DNA of 64,000 nt from Hofstenia miamia (Eukaryota; Xenacoelomorpha; Acoela): contig SCFE01000013.1 of assembly GCA_004352715.1 (NCBI GenBank), positions 1,495,623-1,559,622 on the forward strand. Reading direction: 5' to 3'. Of the stretch, positions 13,283 to 26,045 are shown one piece after another. Within the stretch, counting starts at the first letter, position 1. Every line of letters starts with the position of its first letter. Under the pieces are notes generated by a model. The model saw only the letters and a list, made by a program, of their open reading frames with translations. It made no database searches and was not told the origin of the DNA. The translations under genes and the position numbers were made by a program.

Positions 13283-14358
13283 TTATACATAGGGATTCAT
13301 CTTAGTATAAATTACAGACAATGCAAAATTAATTATTTCAGAAAGTTAAAATGCTTTAAAATGTACAATGTATTTTGTTAAATACATTTGATATTGCAAT
13401 GCCACGGCGGAAGGCTCAAATGATGAAATCAGATTCCACTGAAATTTGAATGCTTTCAAGGAGAAAATAAATTTGAAAAATAAATCATAAAGCGACACTG
13501 AATGCGCCTTGGAATTGAATGATATTAAAGAAAAGTGGGACAATAACAAGAAATTCAATATTTATTGTTTTTCTGTCAACAATGAAAAGTATTATACTTG
13601 TCATACCACTCTTCAGCCGTAAATACACAGCAAACATGTCACAAGATTCAATTAATGCATTAAATATACACCGCTATTATTCATCTGTAACACTATTATC
13701 AAAAGTGGATCATCAATTTTTAAACAAAAGACAAATATGAATAGTTAAATCTTCGCATTCTTCAAGAATTTTGACTAGTTGGACAAAACAGAAATCGAAA
13801 AATTCAAATGAAAGCCCTCAAGCTCCATTGTATATATTATATATCATTCAATAGCTATATTAAGTCTATTGTGCACTACAATATACTTGCTTTAAAATCT
13901 ACAAATTTACAGGTTTATCAGCAAATACCGATACTTACTAAATGCTGCAAGTACAACAAAAACACACAAATAAAAAATCAAATTAAATTCTTCAAATTCA
14001 AAGATTTACATTATGTAGATACAGAAATTAAAATATATTTTCTTGATAATCATTTCAAAATATGCTTAATCTGTTAGATGGTCCATGTTAAATTTGATCC
14101 GCAAGTAAGTTTTGTTTTAAAAGTCTTTTGAAGGCTGTATGGATATGGTAGTTGAGAATAAGAAGTTCTCCAACATTAGTTTTTATTAAGACATTATTTA
14201 TTTATTAAAATTCTGTTGCAAAGTACGTAAATTCTTAGTACGTCACTGTTCATGTTTAAGTTGTTATTAATCTTAATCATTGTTACTACGTTTGTATATT
14301 TAGTAAAATACAATCGTGAAATTATTGAAAATTTGTCTAGCATTTCTTTAGTTTCACT

Positions 14359-14362
<4 letters not shown>

Positions 14363-14390
<28 letters not shown>
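14363..14390. repeat. (AT)n array
   Basis: 28 bp of AT dinucleotides. Confidence 0.95.
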
Positions 14391-14393
<3 letters not shown>

Positions 14394-14496
14394 AATAAAT
14401 TGCAGTTTTGTATTGTGCATATCTATTTATTTTGCAATGGTGGTTAGTCGCGAATTATAGTTGACAATGCAAAATCACTTTCTTCTTTACTAAATT

Positions 14497-14502
<6 letters not shown>

Positions 14503-14537
<35 letters not shown>
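14503..14537. repeat. (AT)n array
   Basis: 35 bp of AT dinucleotides. Confidence 0.95.
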
Positions 14538-14540
<3 letters not shown>

Positions 14541-16078
14541 CATAATACGCATAAAATTCAAAACACAGATTTCATCCTCTGCCATGAAAATTAAAATTCC
14601 GTCATAATTTAAATTGTATAAATTAATATTTAGTAAAAAATCAATGAATTTAGTGTGCGATTAGGCTAATATTGTTCAAAGAATGAAGTGTAAAAATAAT
14701 ATGAATTTCACATAAATCCAAAATCTCAATAATGCAATGTTCTAGTTGTCATTAATGCGATAAATTTAACTAAAAGATACATAACATTCAGAGAACCAAC
14801 TCAATGTATTTGAATTTGTTCATGTCAATATGCCTAACGCTTTGTTGTAATCTATGAAGGATACTCCCTGTAAATCAAATCAGATTGAAATTACTCCTCT
14901 CACCCTTCATAAACAATCAATGTATGATTGAGAAAATGGAATTTCTATAGAATTATTTTAGCTAATATGAAAGAATATTTTTAGATAATCGATATTTTTG
15001 TGTAAAATAAATCGTTAAAAATATAAATATGACTATTTTTTTCGGCATAAACTCCAAGGCAAATGACTATTAATTATTAAAGGATGACTAATAATACGAG
15101 TTTCTGAGACTTTGGCCAACACCCGTTTTAATTTCCTGAAGCTAATTAGTACCTGTATTGCATGAAGTCTACATTCAATATAACCCAATCTAATTTTACC
15201 TATGTTTTCCATTAGGACTACATGAATATATTGTCCATAGATGTATTGATTATCCATAATTGTATTGTTTGCTTTGAATAAAAAAATCCAATGAGGCATA
15301 ACCCAAATACTACTCCTTTAAAAGGGAAAGGTAATTTACACATGTCTTAAATATTCAAATAACTTCTACGACAAGTTCATTCTTTTCATTTGAATTTATG
15401 ATGAAATAAGCTATAGTGTATTTATGACGTAGTGTTTAATTTTGAATATGTATAATGAATATTTTCCAAATTTCTCACGCAGATTACTAGGATTTATGAA
15501 ATGGGTCATGGAATTTAGGAATATTCGAGAGCACTTGGTTCAATAAAAAAACAAAACTAAAATGACAAAAGTTGACTTATTCTATTTGAGTTAATTGATT
15601 AAAAGTAAGCCCTAGCATTTAAAAAATTTATCAAATTATGTTCCTTGTTTGCTTATTTAGCATACTGAAAAGTGATCTGATTCAAATTTAAACAAAAATG
15701 CATGGCCTTTAGACACCTGAAAACTAATAAGTACATCAATTTTAGGTAAGATTTCGTATAATTTATTATTTATTCAATCAACTTCAAAAATACGTCTTCT
15801 TGATGACAGTGAAACAATATATGAAAATACCATACTTTGTGGTTTATTGCTATTACCTTCAATTTATTAAATTAAGACATTTGTAGAATGGTTTAAGATC
15901 TAATTGATTATGCATAAAATAGATATAATATGTATAAATTTTTCTAAAATTGGAGTTAAAAAGATTTGAATTGCAAAGCGATACAATCTTCATTGATTTT
16001 AATAAAATCAATATCAATAAAATATAAATTAAATATCACATGGTTCAATTTGTTAAGATATATTAGGTAAACATTATA

Positions 16079-16370
16079 CATATACATATATATATATANN
16101 NNNNNNNNNNNNNNNNNNNNNNNNNNNNNNNNNNNNNNNNNNNNNNNNNNNNNNNNNNNNNNNNNNNNNNNNNNNNNNNNNNNNNNNNNNNNNNNNNNNN
16201 NNNNNNNNNNNNNNNNNNNNNNNNNNNNNNNNNNNNNNNNNNNNNNNNNNNNNNNNNNNNNNNNNNNNNNNNNNNNNNNNNNNNNNNNNNNNNNNNNNNN
16301 NNNNNNNNNNNNNNNNNNNNNNNNNNNNNNNNNNNNNNNNNNNNATATATATATATATATATATATATAT
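16079..16370. repeat. (AT)n array interrupted by assembly gap (N at 16099-16344)
   Basis: AT dinucleotides on both sides of 246 N, so the gap is most likely an unresolved longer AT array. The Penelope-like fragment begins at its right edge. Confidence 0.9.
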
Positions 16371-16470
16371 GAAAATGAGACTTATCAAATCATTAGGAAA
16401 ATAAAATTTCATGTACATCTATTTTGAACAGTTTTCGAAAGATAAATTATTTTATTATCGTCAGAAAACA
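16371..16470 (-). mobile_element. Second Penelope-like terminal fragment with hammerhead-like core
   Basis: Read on the minus strand this contains CTGACGA (16458-16464), an AT-rich spacer that can form a weak stem, and TTATCTTTCGAAAACTG with the CGAAA box intact (16433-16437). Then come AAATTTTATTTT and AAGTCTCAT, and it runs directly into the (AT)n array at 16345-16370 beside a gap. Blocks, order and AT tail correspond to the left terminal copy at 40183-40275, where the same AAGTCTCA block occurs. No coding part is visible. I infer a 3' fragment of a related Penelope-like insertion. Confidence 0.45.
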
Positions 16471-16689
16471 GGTATGTAAGAGAATATAATTAATTTGAAT
16501 ATTATGATGTAATGTTAGTTTCCCTTGGTTTGATTAATAATTTTCTTTTATCGGTTATTTCATTAATGCTAATTGCTTCTCAATCTTAGTAAATTTTGCT
16601 TTCATAACAATTTTAAAGTTGTTAATTTTATTTTGATTTTGATGATATGATATTTAAAATTTTCGGTGCCTCTTATCAGACGAATATAC

Positions 16690-16695
<6 letters not shown>

Positions 16696-16745
<50 letters not shown>
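16696..16745. repeat. (AT)n array, ~50 bp
   Basis: Uninterrupted AT dinucleotides, preceded by imperfect ATACATATAAAT. Confidence 0.97.
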
Positions 16746-16747
<2 letters not shown>

Positions 16748-18032
16748 TTGAAATTTTTAACATTTTCAATATTAAATTGATGACAGTTCAGTTGCCGATA
16801 AATTTTTTAAATTTAGATTTCTATTATTATAAGAGTAAATGGCTAATTTGAAAATTGTTAAAAATCAAGATTTATTAACATTTATGTGCCATAAATAAAT
16901 CTTAAAATGTTTTTTATGTTACAAAGCAGTATTCCGTATTTCTATGTATTAGAGTTACATACAATGAAGCCTTCTACACTGTACGCTACATTCTAAGTTC
17001 AAAGGTTATTTCTAAATTTCATAATTATTATTGATATTTAAATCATGGCTTTTATGAGCGAACGGAAATTTATTTTGAAGAAACAAAATTTCATAAATTC
17101 GTTTAACTTCATTTGCATAAATGTCATCTTTTTTGGAAGTTAATGTGCGATGCTAAATTCAGTAAATTCTATTTAATTTCAACTTATTCCAGTTTGCGAA
17201 AAATGAATTACATTTAATGAAATAATCAGCTTTGTAGGCGTTTGATGAAACGACCAAATATAATTCTTTTGCATTAATTCTGTAGAAATGTCACTTCTGT
17301 GTAATTTATCACTGTTTTAATTTGGCTGTAAGCACAGACGTCTAGCAATTGGCATTGTCAATTAGAAATAAATATACCAAGAATGCTTGTATCATCACGT
17401 TCAATAAATAACACTTGTGGAAAATCATAAACAATATCTTCGCAAAACATATTATTAACGTAAAACATATGTTAAAATGTGCTTCACCAGACAATCATAG
17501 GTAACAGAATCAACTGAGCAACCTGGTAAAGTGGTGGAAAACCTAAAACAAAAGTTTTTTGAAAAAACTTCAAAAAATGTTCAAAATTTAGTATGTCTAT
17601 TTTCTCTTGTTGCATTAGAATTATATATTATTATAGATTTCTACTTTTGCTAGTCTAAGCAAAACATGGCTAATGTAGTTGGTGTTCATTGAGGGCAAAA
17701 TTCTGTCAATGATAAATACTTTAGTCAGTAAGGATACCCGGTGAAAAAATACATTATACTTAACTAGAAAATCCACTCTACGTATCACATTCAAATTAAT
17801 AGCACACTTGTTAATTACATGCAACAACGTAATCGTGGAATGGTGTATTAAGATTTACAGTATGCCGAAAAATTCAAGTGATTTTTAACTGCAGAAAATT
17901 GGTACTTAGGCTTACAGATATAAATGGACTTAAAAAAATAATTTAAGCGTCCAATGCTGAGACATAAATTAAATTTAACCCTAACTTAGTTTTTAATTTT
18001 CCAAACTTCAATTTTAATTTAGATTAAAAACG

Positions 18033-18299
18033 ATGTCTAGTTTTTGCAATATGGAGAAAGGTAAAATAGGTATTTATGCAAAGCTTACTTTAGTTTTATC
18101 TTCAATACTTATATTTCAGACTGCAACATTTTTCAGTGAGGTTTTGTTATTGTTGAACCTTGTTTATTATTATTGGGATAATCAGATAATGTCCTGCCAG
18201 ATGTGTGCCAATATCCAAAGAGCAGAACTTCAAACATGGCTGCGAAGCGAAATAACACCTGGATTTTATAACTGTATGCTTGGTATTAATTGGATTTTA
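18033..18299 (+). CDS. Candidate first exon of an unrecognised membrane protein
   Basis: An ATG at 18033 opens 89 codons that end at codon TTA directly followed by GTAAGT (18300), a consensus donor in phase 0. Beyond the donor the frame stops within four codons. The predicted peptide starts MSSFCNMEKGK and continues with a long hydrophobic stretch (about residues 12-46, including LTLVLSSILIF and SEVLLLLNLVYYYW). It then has a polar segment with two close cysteines (MSCQMCANIQRAE) and a second moderately hydrophobic end (FYNCMLGINWIL). This would fit one or two membrane segments. I do not recognise the family. Part of the hydrophobicity may simply reflect T-rich codons in AT-rich DNA, and an open frame of this size can occur by chance here. 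The perfect donor position is the main reason to list it. Confidence 0.28.
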
Positions 18300-20320
18300 G
18301 TAAGTTATTGAACATAAAGCGTTTATTACCACTTTTCCAGTTAATTTTATAACTATATTTTCACAACCAGTGAGTGTAATTTAGGTGAAATTGCATATCA
18401 AACCCTCTAAATTCTATATTTCTTCATTTAAAAGCAAAATTCAATAATGTCGAAACAGTTGAATTTAGTAATAATAAATCTATCGTAATTTTTCTAATAA
18501 TTAATTCAATGGGGATTTCAACGTTTTATTCAATCTTATCACCGACAAAAAACGATCAGAAGAATTCCTTCAAAAATTAAAAGCTGAGTTCTAGCGACCA
18601 CCATAATTTATGCGTAAACAGTTTTCCAAAATTCATTCAACGTACAAATGACAGCTATCAAAATTAAGTGTTTTGTTACAATTGTTGTGAAGTAGAAATT
18701 GATAGTTGAAAGATTGCTATCAACAATGGTGTGCGATGAATTTCTTAAAATACTGTATACTGTCTTTCTAATCAGATCTTAGCATGTCTCAAAGTTTACA
18801 AACCTTAGGGATTATCATACTTTTTCATCTATAAAAGTGCATTTTTCATTGACATATTGCCGTTGTAAGGTATTACCAATGTTTTGACCAGACGGTTTCA
18901 AATATTTCAAATCGCTCAATAAGATATTAAATCAATTTAATTTCAATCTTAGGGAGAAAAAATATCAGTGGCTTACTTATCAAATAACAGGACATTTCGT
19001 ACAAATACACAATACCTAGATTTTTCTTGGAATTTAAAAATAACAAACTTCCTACCTGCTTAATTTCAGGAATACACTTTGATCTAATCTGTTTTTGAAT
19101 TTTTAAGCTGAAAATCGCAAAAATTAGGTGCGATTTTGCATAATGTCCTAGTGTTGGTCATTAAAAATCAATTCAATAAAATTACAAATGTTTTTTCGAT
19201 TAAATTCGAGAGAATTGAGGTCAAATTCAGTAATTCGGATATTGCATACAAATGAATGCTTTCTCAAGCATCAGATTTTTTCAAAAAACGAGTTTTAGAA
19301 TAGCAGGCAAATTGTAATTTTTTCGTTGTTTGGTTATGCAATGATTTTTCAAAAAAAGAAAAACTTTGCTTTGGTCAATGCTAATTTTCTGAAAAAATCG
19401 ACTATAGATAACATAATCCATTTTTGAAATTTTTTAAAGAGTACATAAAGACTAATGAATCAAATTTTATTTGGAATGTGATATGAATTTAAATTCTGAA
19501 TTTAATGAAACAGCTTTAAGCATTAATGATCATGATCAAAATTTAAATTCCATGACATTTTAATTCTCGCTAGTACTTGTATAATATGATTTTATAGATC
19601 AAGAGAAGCTTTATATTTCCCAAGTTCTGTTCTATTCTGACCAAGTAATAAGATTTAAGTTGTTCCCTTCGTTTTTATGTGCAGTCACATTGTTGGATCC
19701 TGAAAAAGCAAAAGAACAATAATGAAAGACAAAAAGGTCTCTAAAATTTGCACCTCTCTGATGTTATTAATGATATTCACAGCTTTGGGACATATGCGCA
19801 GAATTCTGGGTTTCGCTCCAAAAATAGACAACTTTTGCTCAAAACAATAAAGAAAGATTGATTATTTTTCAAAAAATATAAATTTTGAGCAAAATATATT
19901 TTCTTCTGAAGCAGAATTGAAATTTTAGCTTATCATTTAAAATAATATAAATGGGATACACGAATAAAGCGCAAAGCATATTTCTTCATTCATTACGATT
20001 TTAACCTGATCCTTCACATGGTCCAATATCAATGTGAAATATATGATTTCTCTAAATATGAATGCATACTTGGTTTCAACATTTAATCAAACATCACAAT
20101 ATTAAGCACAAATTTTGTATTCTATTTCCAAAATGTCTCAGACTTGCAATTAATGGTCAACCGTTGGAAGAAAAATACTAGCTAATAGTCGTTTGGAGAC
20201 TTTTTTTATCTCAGTCTGACGAGCATAATGAAAATGCAATGTAGGTGCTTTTAGTTAATTTCTTTTTCAAATTTAAAATTCAAATCAACAATGTGTGACT
20301 TTGTGTCCATCCCTATATCT
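18300..20320. other. No supported gene; possible intron after candidate exon
   Basis: AT-rich sequence following the GTAAGT donor at 18300. No matching downstream exon recognised. Confidence 0.5.
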
Positions 20321-20324
20321 TAGT

Positions 20325-20540
20325 TGGTATTTTTATTTATTGCCTTCGCTAAGGAGGCATTATTTTAGCTTCTGTTTGTCAGAAAAATTTCTCAAAATTT
20401 ATTAATGGATCTGTATGAAAATAAACTTCGAGATATATACTTGTGTAACGTAGATTCATTTAAATTTTCAGACTGATCTCATTTCCTTCTTCGAGCTAGG
20501 GCCAACTTTATGCATTTGCAGTAGCAAATATCCATTCATA
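20325..20540 (+). repeat. Possible dispersed repeat with GCCTTCGCTAAGGAGGCA hairpin
   Basis: TGCCTTCGCTAAGGAGGCA can form a short hairpin, and is followed by TTTTAGCTTCTGTTTGTC, CTCAAAATTTATTAATGGAT and CTGTATGAAAAT. The order (TTCGC...AAGG hairpin, TGTTTGTC, CTCAAAA-TTAATGGAT-TGGATGAAA) resembles a repeat seen in many marine invertebrate genomes. This is inference from memory; no copy elsewhere in the window was found. Confidence 0.3.
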
Positions 20541-23500
20541 GGATGCGTATATAAATGCGTAGAATAATTTTTTACAAACGACGAAATTTTCTGATCCCAT
20601 GATTATACGGCATATAACTTCTATTTTTAAAAAATTGGCAAAATAATGTGGTCTCTGTCTTTTATGGTCTCACGCTCATGCTAGTCTCAGTCGCAGGTAA
20701 ATGCTTAGTTCAAGGTCCTAATTCCATAGAAGTCAATAGTTCAGTAGAACCCTACACGAGGAGTGATATTTTACCCCTGCAGTGCTCAAAAGATATAAAA
20801 CGCGCTGTTGTCATTAACGATGTTGTCATTGCCCATTTCAATCACCTCAAAAATGATCTCATATAAAATATGTATGCGCTATTGCTTTTACGCATTGAAT
20901 AAAAATTGCCATTATTATAGCTGCTTTGAAGTACACTTATAAGCATGCTCTTGTATGAAAAGTTTTGAAGCAGTAGGCTTTGATTTGCGATTTTAAAAGT
21001 GTACTGCTGAAATAGAGTGAACAATTTAAATTTTATTTTAATAGAGAATATATGGGAGGGGATCTGAAATAGGAAAACAGGTGAAACACATATTATCAAA
21101 GATGGACTCTATATTCAATAAAATGCCACTTAAAATATAATTAAGGAATATTTGAATGAAATATTTGAGCAAAGATAACAGTTGGAGCAAATGTTCCAAT
21201 TTTCAAACACTATATCAGCGAATCTGGTAAAAATTAAAAACGAGCGAGGACTGGTTAACAAATGGAGCCACTTTTGAGACTAATTTGATACACTAAGTCA
21301 TTGAAAAACGAAATACGTAATTTATTAGTAGGCTTAATACCTCTATCAATTATCCGATTAGATCATAGCGGAATTTCTTAAGGATTCAATAAAGAGTACA
21401 CGAGTGATTTACTAATTAATAATTACTAATTTATCGTAGAATTCCAAAGAATTTTGACATAACATTTCGCAAGATGAGAAAGAATGCCCGACCGATCTCT
21501 TACTCGTGTGAAAAAATTAGATAAATTCCTCGAATATGTAATATTAGAAGAATCAAGAGTGGGTACAATGTTGTCAAAGTTGCATAACATTGAGTTTTTC
21601 CTTTGAGTGGCTCTCAATTGTTTGGCGTGAATAATGTTCCGCAAATTTATACTGATGTATGTTTCGAAAATTTTGTTTACTGTCAAATATTATCCGAAAA
21701 CATTATGAATCATTTACTAAAACAATTGAAATTCATAATATTGAGGAATCAAAGTAGGATTGAAGACAACCAAAAATTGAAAGCTAATCTATGTCAAGCA
21801 GTAACGGAAGTTCATTCTCACTGTCAAAATGGATGCTACACGTTCAATAATGATTTATTTTTTCTTGAAGTGTTGCACGTATGACTCCTTAGTAGGTTAA
21901 TCACTGAGACATAATTTTTTTCGAGAAATTCATTTTTCTTTGATCTACGAACACAAAACTAGTGGGTAACGGAATTTTAAAACGTTGAAATATTTTTTAC
22001 AAGTATATAGTATTTACATTATAACTTTATTAAATACGTATATGATAAATGTTATGTTCATTTAGAGTTAGTACACTATCCTATCACCAAATATTGACAA
22101 AGTTGAAATATTAATTCCATTAAAAATTAAGAAACTAATTGGTTTTACATGATAACGAAATTTCAATGGCCCTGTTACCAGGCATAGATTCTACTTTTTA
22201 CTAATTTTTTTTACCATTATTCCCCAATATTGCATTAATTTTACCATAATTAATGTCTTAGGCGCATATAAATATGCATATATAATGAATAACCACATCG
22301 CTTCAATCTTAATTTTTTACTCTAAATTCTAACTATCGTGTGACCAAGCCCTTCAATACAATACTAAAAGAACTTAACCCAACTATAACTCCAATCCTGA
22401 AGTAAAAACTACAAAACGTTTAAGTTGATACAATGGATTTATATTTCACAGCTTGGAAAAAATAACTAATCGTCAACAATGTTTCGTAGGGCTTTTAAAC
22501 TGAACTTAAGCAAAAAATATTTGAAAACAAGATGTATATTATTAAGGGATTTTTTTTCATTTGTGTACTACGAAAATTTTAATTAAAAAATGTTTTAGGA
22601 AATACAACACCTATCTTTTTAAAACAGAGAAGAAAGTAATTCGCTTTAAAATGTCAAGGTAGCACTTATTTTAAAAATAAACCAGCTCATTCGAAATTAT
22701 ATTTAAACACACCACATTTGGATCACTTTGTTCTTATGCGAATTCATTATGTATTTGTTTTTTAAGGAATCTAGTCAAAGAAGACTCTTCAGAAAGCTTA
22801 ATATAATCTTTAAATATTTTGCATATTCGAGATTTATTGAAAAATCGATCATGTTCTATTCTTACGTAAATCTAATACCATCAGAGGCAATGGATCATGT
22901 TTTCAATTATGTTTAGCATTAATAATATGTTTACTAACTTTATATTCTAAAGATTTGTAGGGCATGAACAGGTTTTCATCATTAATCACAATAACCGAAC
23001 AATGAACAAAAATTCTCCTATTTGATTAGAGTATATTGCAATGTACTCTTAAAAAATGGCTCTTTGCAGTCATAACCAATTTAAACGAATCACACTCCAT
23101 AGTAAATAAAAAGAAATAATCACGAGACAAGCATGGCTTTGTATGTGATACAAGTAAACAAATTGCATTAAATTATATCCTATTCAAATATGAAAAAATA
23201 ACATGTTCAAAATTCAATGAAAAAAATTTGGTAAGGTAATGTAAATGGGAGGGTGTTTAAATTCTATAGCTATAAAAAAAGGCTGTAAGGGAATATATTA
23301 CTAAAAACATTAAGTAGCTTGATAAATTTAGTCGGTTCTGACAGTTCAACCAATATTCGCTTTCAAAATCAATATTAATGGGAAAAATGTTAATGAGCGG
23401 TAATCAATAAATTTTATAATATTTTATCCAAATATTAGGCTGAGTTTGACTCTAACTGTCATGTACAACCTCAAAAAAGGTAGGCTACTATTCATGGATA

Positions 23501-23684
23501 AATAAGGTATACAATGCTGGCCTTAATGAATTTAATGCTATCAATATAAAACGACATGAATACTAAAAATTTGCCATTTTACTAAAAATTATAATATTCT
23601 ATCTCGATGCCTATCATTGTAGAAGTGTAATAGAAAATTTGTGAACATATATTAAATCTATTTCAGTTATAATATGCATATGTA

Positions 23685-23702
23685 TATATATATATATATA
23701 TA
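23685..23702. repeat. Short (AT)n array
   Basis: TATATATATATA tract after ATGCATATG. Similar short arrays lie at 7054-7070 and 28695-28712. Confidence 0.9.
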
Positions 23703-24141
23703 CATAAACTAAAATTCATTAAAATACAGTAAAGCACTGAATAATTATTGTAGATTTTTCCTAAAACAACAAGAAAGTGAAAATTTAAAATATAAAAGAA
23801 CCCACTTTCAATTCTAAATTTGAGTAATCAATGTTATGAACAAAATCAAGTTTACTAAAATAGTATTTAAGCTGGCTGCATAGGCTCTAAGCTCAAATTG
23901 ACAAAAAATGTATCATAAGCATTTTTCATTAATTGATAAATTGTTTTATTGAAAAAATATGAGTAAATCTCAATTTCAAAAATCGGCCGAGACGAACACA
24001 GCTGACTCAACTGCCAAATTTATCAACTAAATGCGCTTTCCCTGAATAAGTGAGATAAGTTAGACTTTTAATCATTCATGTACTAATTAATAAGCAACAT
24101 TTAATCCTTTAGAATTTGTCAATCATCGCCGAAAACAGCGT

Positions 24142-24172
24142 CAAATCAGTGAACAACGTTCACTGCTATTTG
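24142..24172. repeat. Short hairpin
   Basis: CAGTGAAC-AAC-GTTCACTG is a perfect 8-bp stem with a 3-nt loop. Outer CAAAT/ATTTG pairing is possible past a 2-nt bulge. No context suggests a role. Confidence 0.6.
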
Positions 24173-25724
24173 ATTGATTAGAATGGTAATCCACAATTTC
24201 TGATTTTGCGAATTACGGAATCGAATTTTTAGAATAATGCGAAAGATGAAGTCGCTGCGTCGAATGGCGTGTTTTGTATAAAAGAATTTTAATTGATTTC
24301 ATTTAGAAAAATCAATATACCAATTATTTAAATGTGAAGTTGCATTTTACACAATGAATAGCAAGTTATTGAATAATAGAGTCTGTACATGAATAAGACA
24401 TTACAACTTGAATTTATGGATTTTTAGTTGTTAACGACATGAATGTTTTTGTAGTTTATATGCAAAATTCAAAATATATTTTGAAGTGTTAGAGACTTAC
24501 TTGGAAATTGAGTAATACGTTCGATTTCCGCGTGTTCATTAACTTTTCAACGCTCTCTATGACATTTGGTGGCAGCAGGATGGTATACTGTCCTATTTTT
24601 CACCTATCTGTTTCTGAAAGTTAATTTTGAATAAATTGGGTAGCATTCAATGTATTTTCACTCAAATCAAACGACCTCCATTGAATTGGAATCCACAAAA
24701 CGGTGGATGAAAATAATATGGTAATTCTTCAATTTGGGTAATGATCTACAGTTCGAACGCAAAGCACGTTTTTACAGCAAAGCGAATTGCTGCAATACTT
24801 CAATTTTCGTTTTTTCATTTTTTCATTGACGCAAATTAGAACTTTTCATAATTTAATTAAACAATTAAATTCATTTAATTTTAATTTGAAACTAGTGTAA
24901 ATGCACATAGAAGCAAATTATTATCAACACCGAAAGTAAAAAAATATATTTATTTTCGATTAGAAGCTTAAGTTACATTTTATGTTATATCTAGATTGAA
25001 ATAATAGAATTAGCATTTTTCAATGATCAAGTGAGCCTCAGTGGGCGTCGTACCATTAGGTTTGTTATTTAATTTTCTAGAACTTTCTTTCTCTTGGAAA
25101 ATTTTTTGATGATTATAAAGTCTATTCCCCAAGAGCAACGTTAATTAAAATTTAATGCAAAATAGTGAATATTAAAGTGTCATAAAGAAAACTTGTTTTA
25201 CTTGTATATCTCTGTTCATTTTACAAAGGTAAAATGACTTTGGTAACAAATAGTATGGACGTCAAGCCGCAAAACAGACAATGTAAAATATTAATCAACA
25301 TTCTCTTTGAATGATCTTCGTATTGTACTATTCATTAGATTTTGGTAAATAACCAAGCTCAGTATATGAATTATTGATAATAATTAAAAATATACAATTA
25401 ACGTTAAACATTCAACGACACTCCGTCACTCTTAGAATTGCGTAGATTATTTCTACTCATTTTCTCAATTCTAGATGCAGCCATATACTGTCTTAAAGAG
25501 TTTTTAACCATGTTAATTATAAAGATCGGATTCTATATACTCTGAAAATTTTTCTAAACTATGACAAAAGGGGAGAGCCAATGCATTTCAAAATGTCTTT
25601 GCATTGAAAACCATTGTTACTTCAGTTATACGAATATGCAATTTTATAATTGATTCACCATTTTCATTTGCAGCATTCATTCAACAATAACCTTTGTTCT
25701 AGGATTTTCTTGATCCAAATCCCA

Positions 25725-26045
25725 TTTCGTACAATTGGTTCCAGTCCCGTCCCATCCCAGTCCCATGAAATTTTCTGGTAACATAGTTCATTGGTTCTAT
25801 AGCTATAATTCAATTGTTAGTAAGTAACTTAGTTGAAAATGAATCGAAACGGTTGCATATTTACAAAAACTTCTTGTCAATAGGACAAAGAGTGTATACA
25901 AAAACAAACTGTTTTACTTAAAACGCTTATTGCAAATCTATAGTCCTATATCAATTTTTGTCGCAGTACGATACTAATCCCAGTCTTGAGTTTTTTTCCC
26001 AGGTCCTAGTCGAATGAAACTGGCGCCTTAGACGGTTCCGCAGAA
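25725..26045. repeat. Cluster of TCCCA/CAGTCCC motifs
   Basis: CCAGTCCCGTCCCATCCCAG and AGTCCCATG at about 25741-25770, and ATCCCAGTC and CCCAGGTCC at about 25977-26007, bracket AT-rich sequence. The motif recalls that in the candidate hAT remnant at 33444-33843. No ends, duplication or coding part are visible. Confidence 0.3.

Larger units (their letters stand above)
11191..18032. other. No supported gene apart from listed repeats
   Basis: AT-rich sequence with many (AT)n arrays and one gap. It lies upstream of the receptor exon on the minus strand, where a signal-peptide exon would be expected; none was recognised. A minus-strand open frame at 15033-15299 has a possible donor inside it but no known domain. 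Confidence 0.5.

Noticed and set aside
15033-15299. 88-codon minus-strand frame with CAG|GTACTA inside
   Set aside because: No domain, and the donor is weak.
17976-17990. TTTAACCCTAACTTAG, telomere-like or piggyBac-like end
   Set aside because: Single unit without repeats or a matching inverted end.
20648-20866. 72-codon frame with a signal-peptide-like start
   Set aside because: The start codon is GTG, not ATG; no domain recognised. CGCAG|GTAAAT inside it could be a donor but nothing supports a gene.
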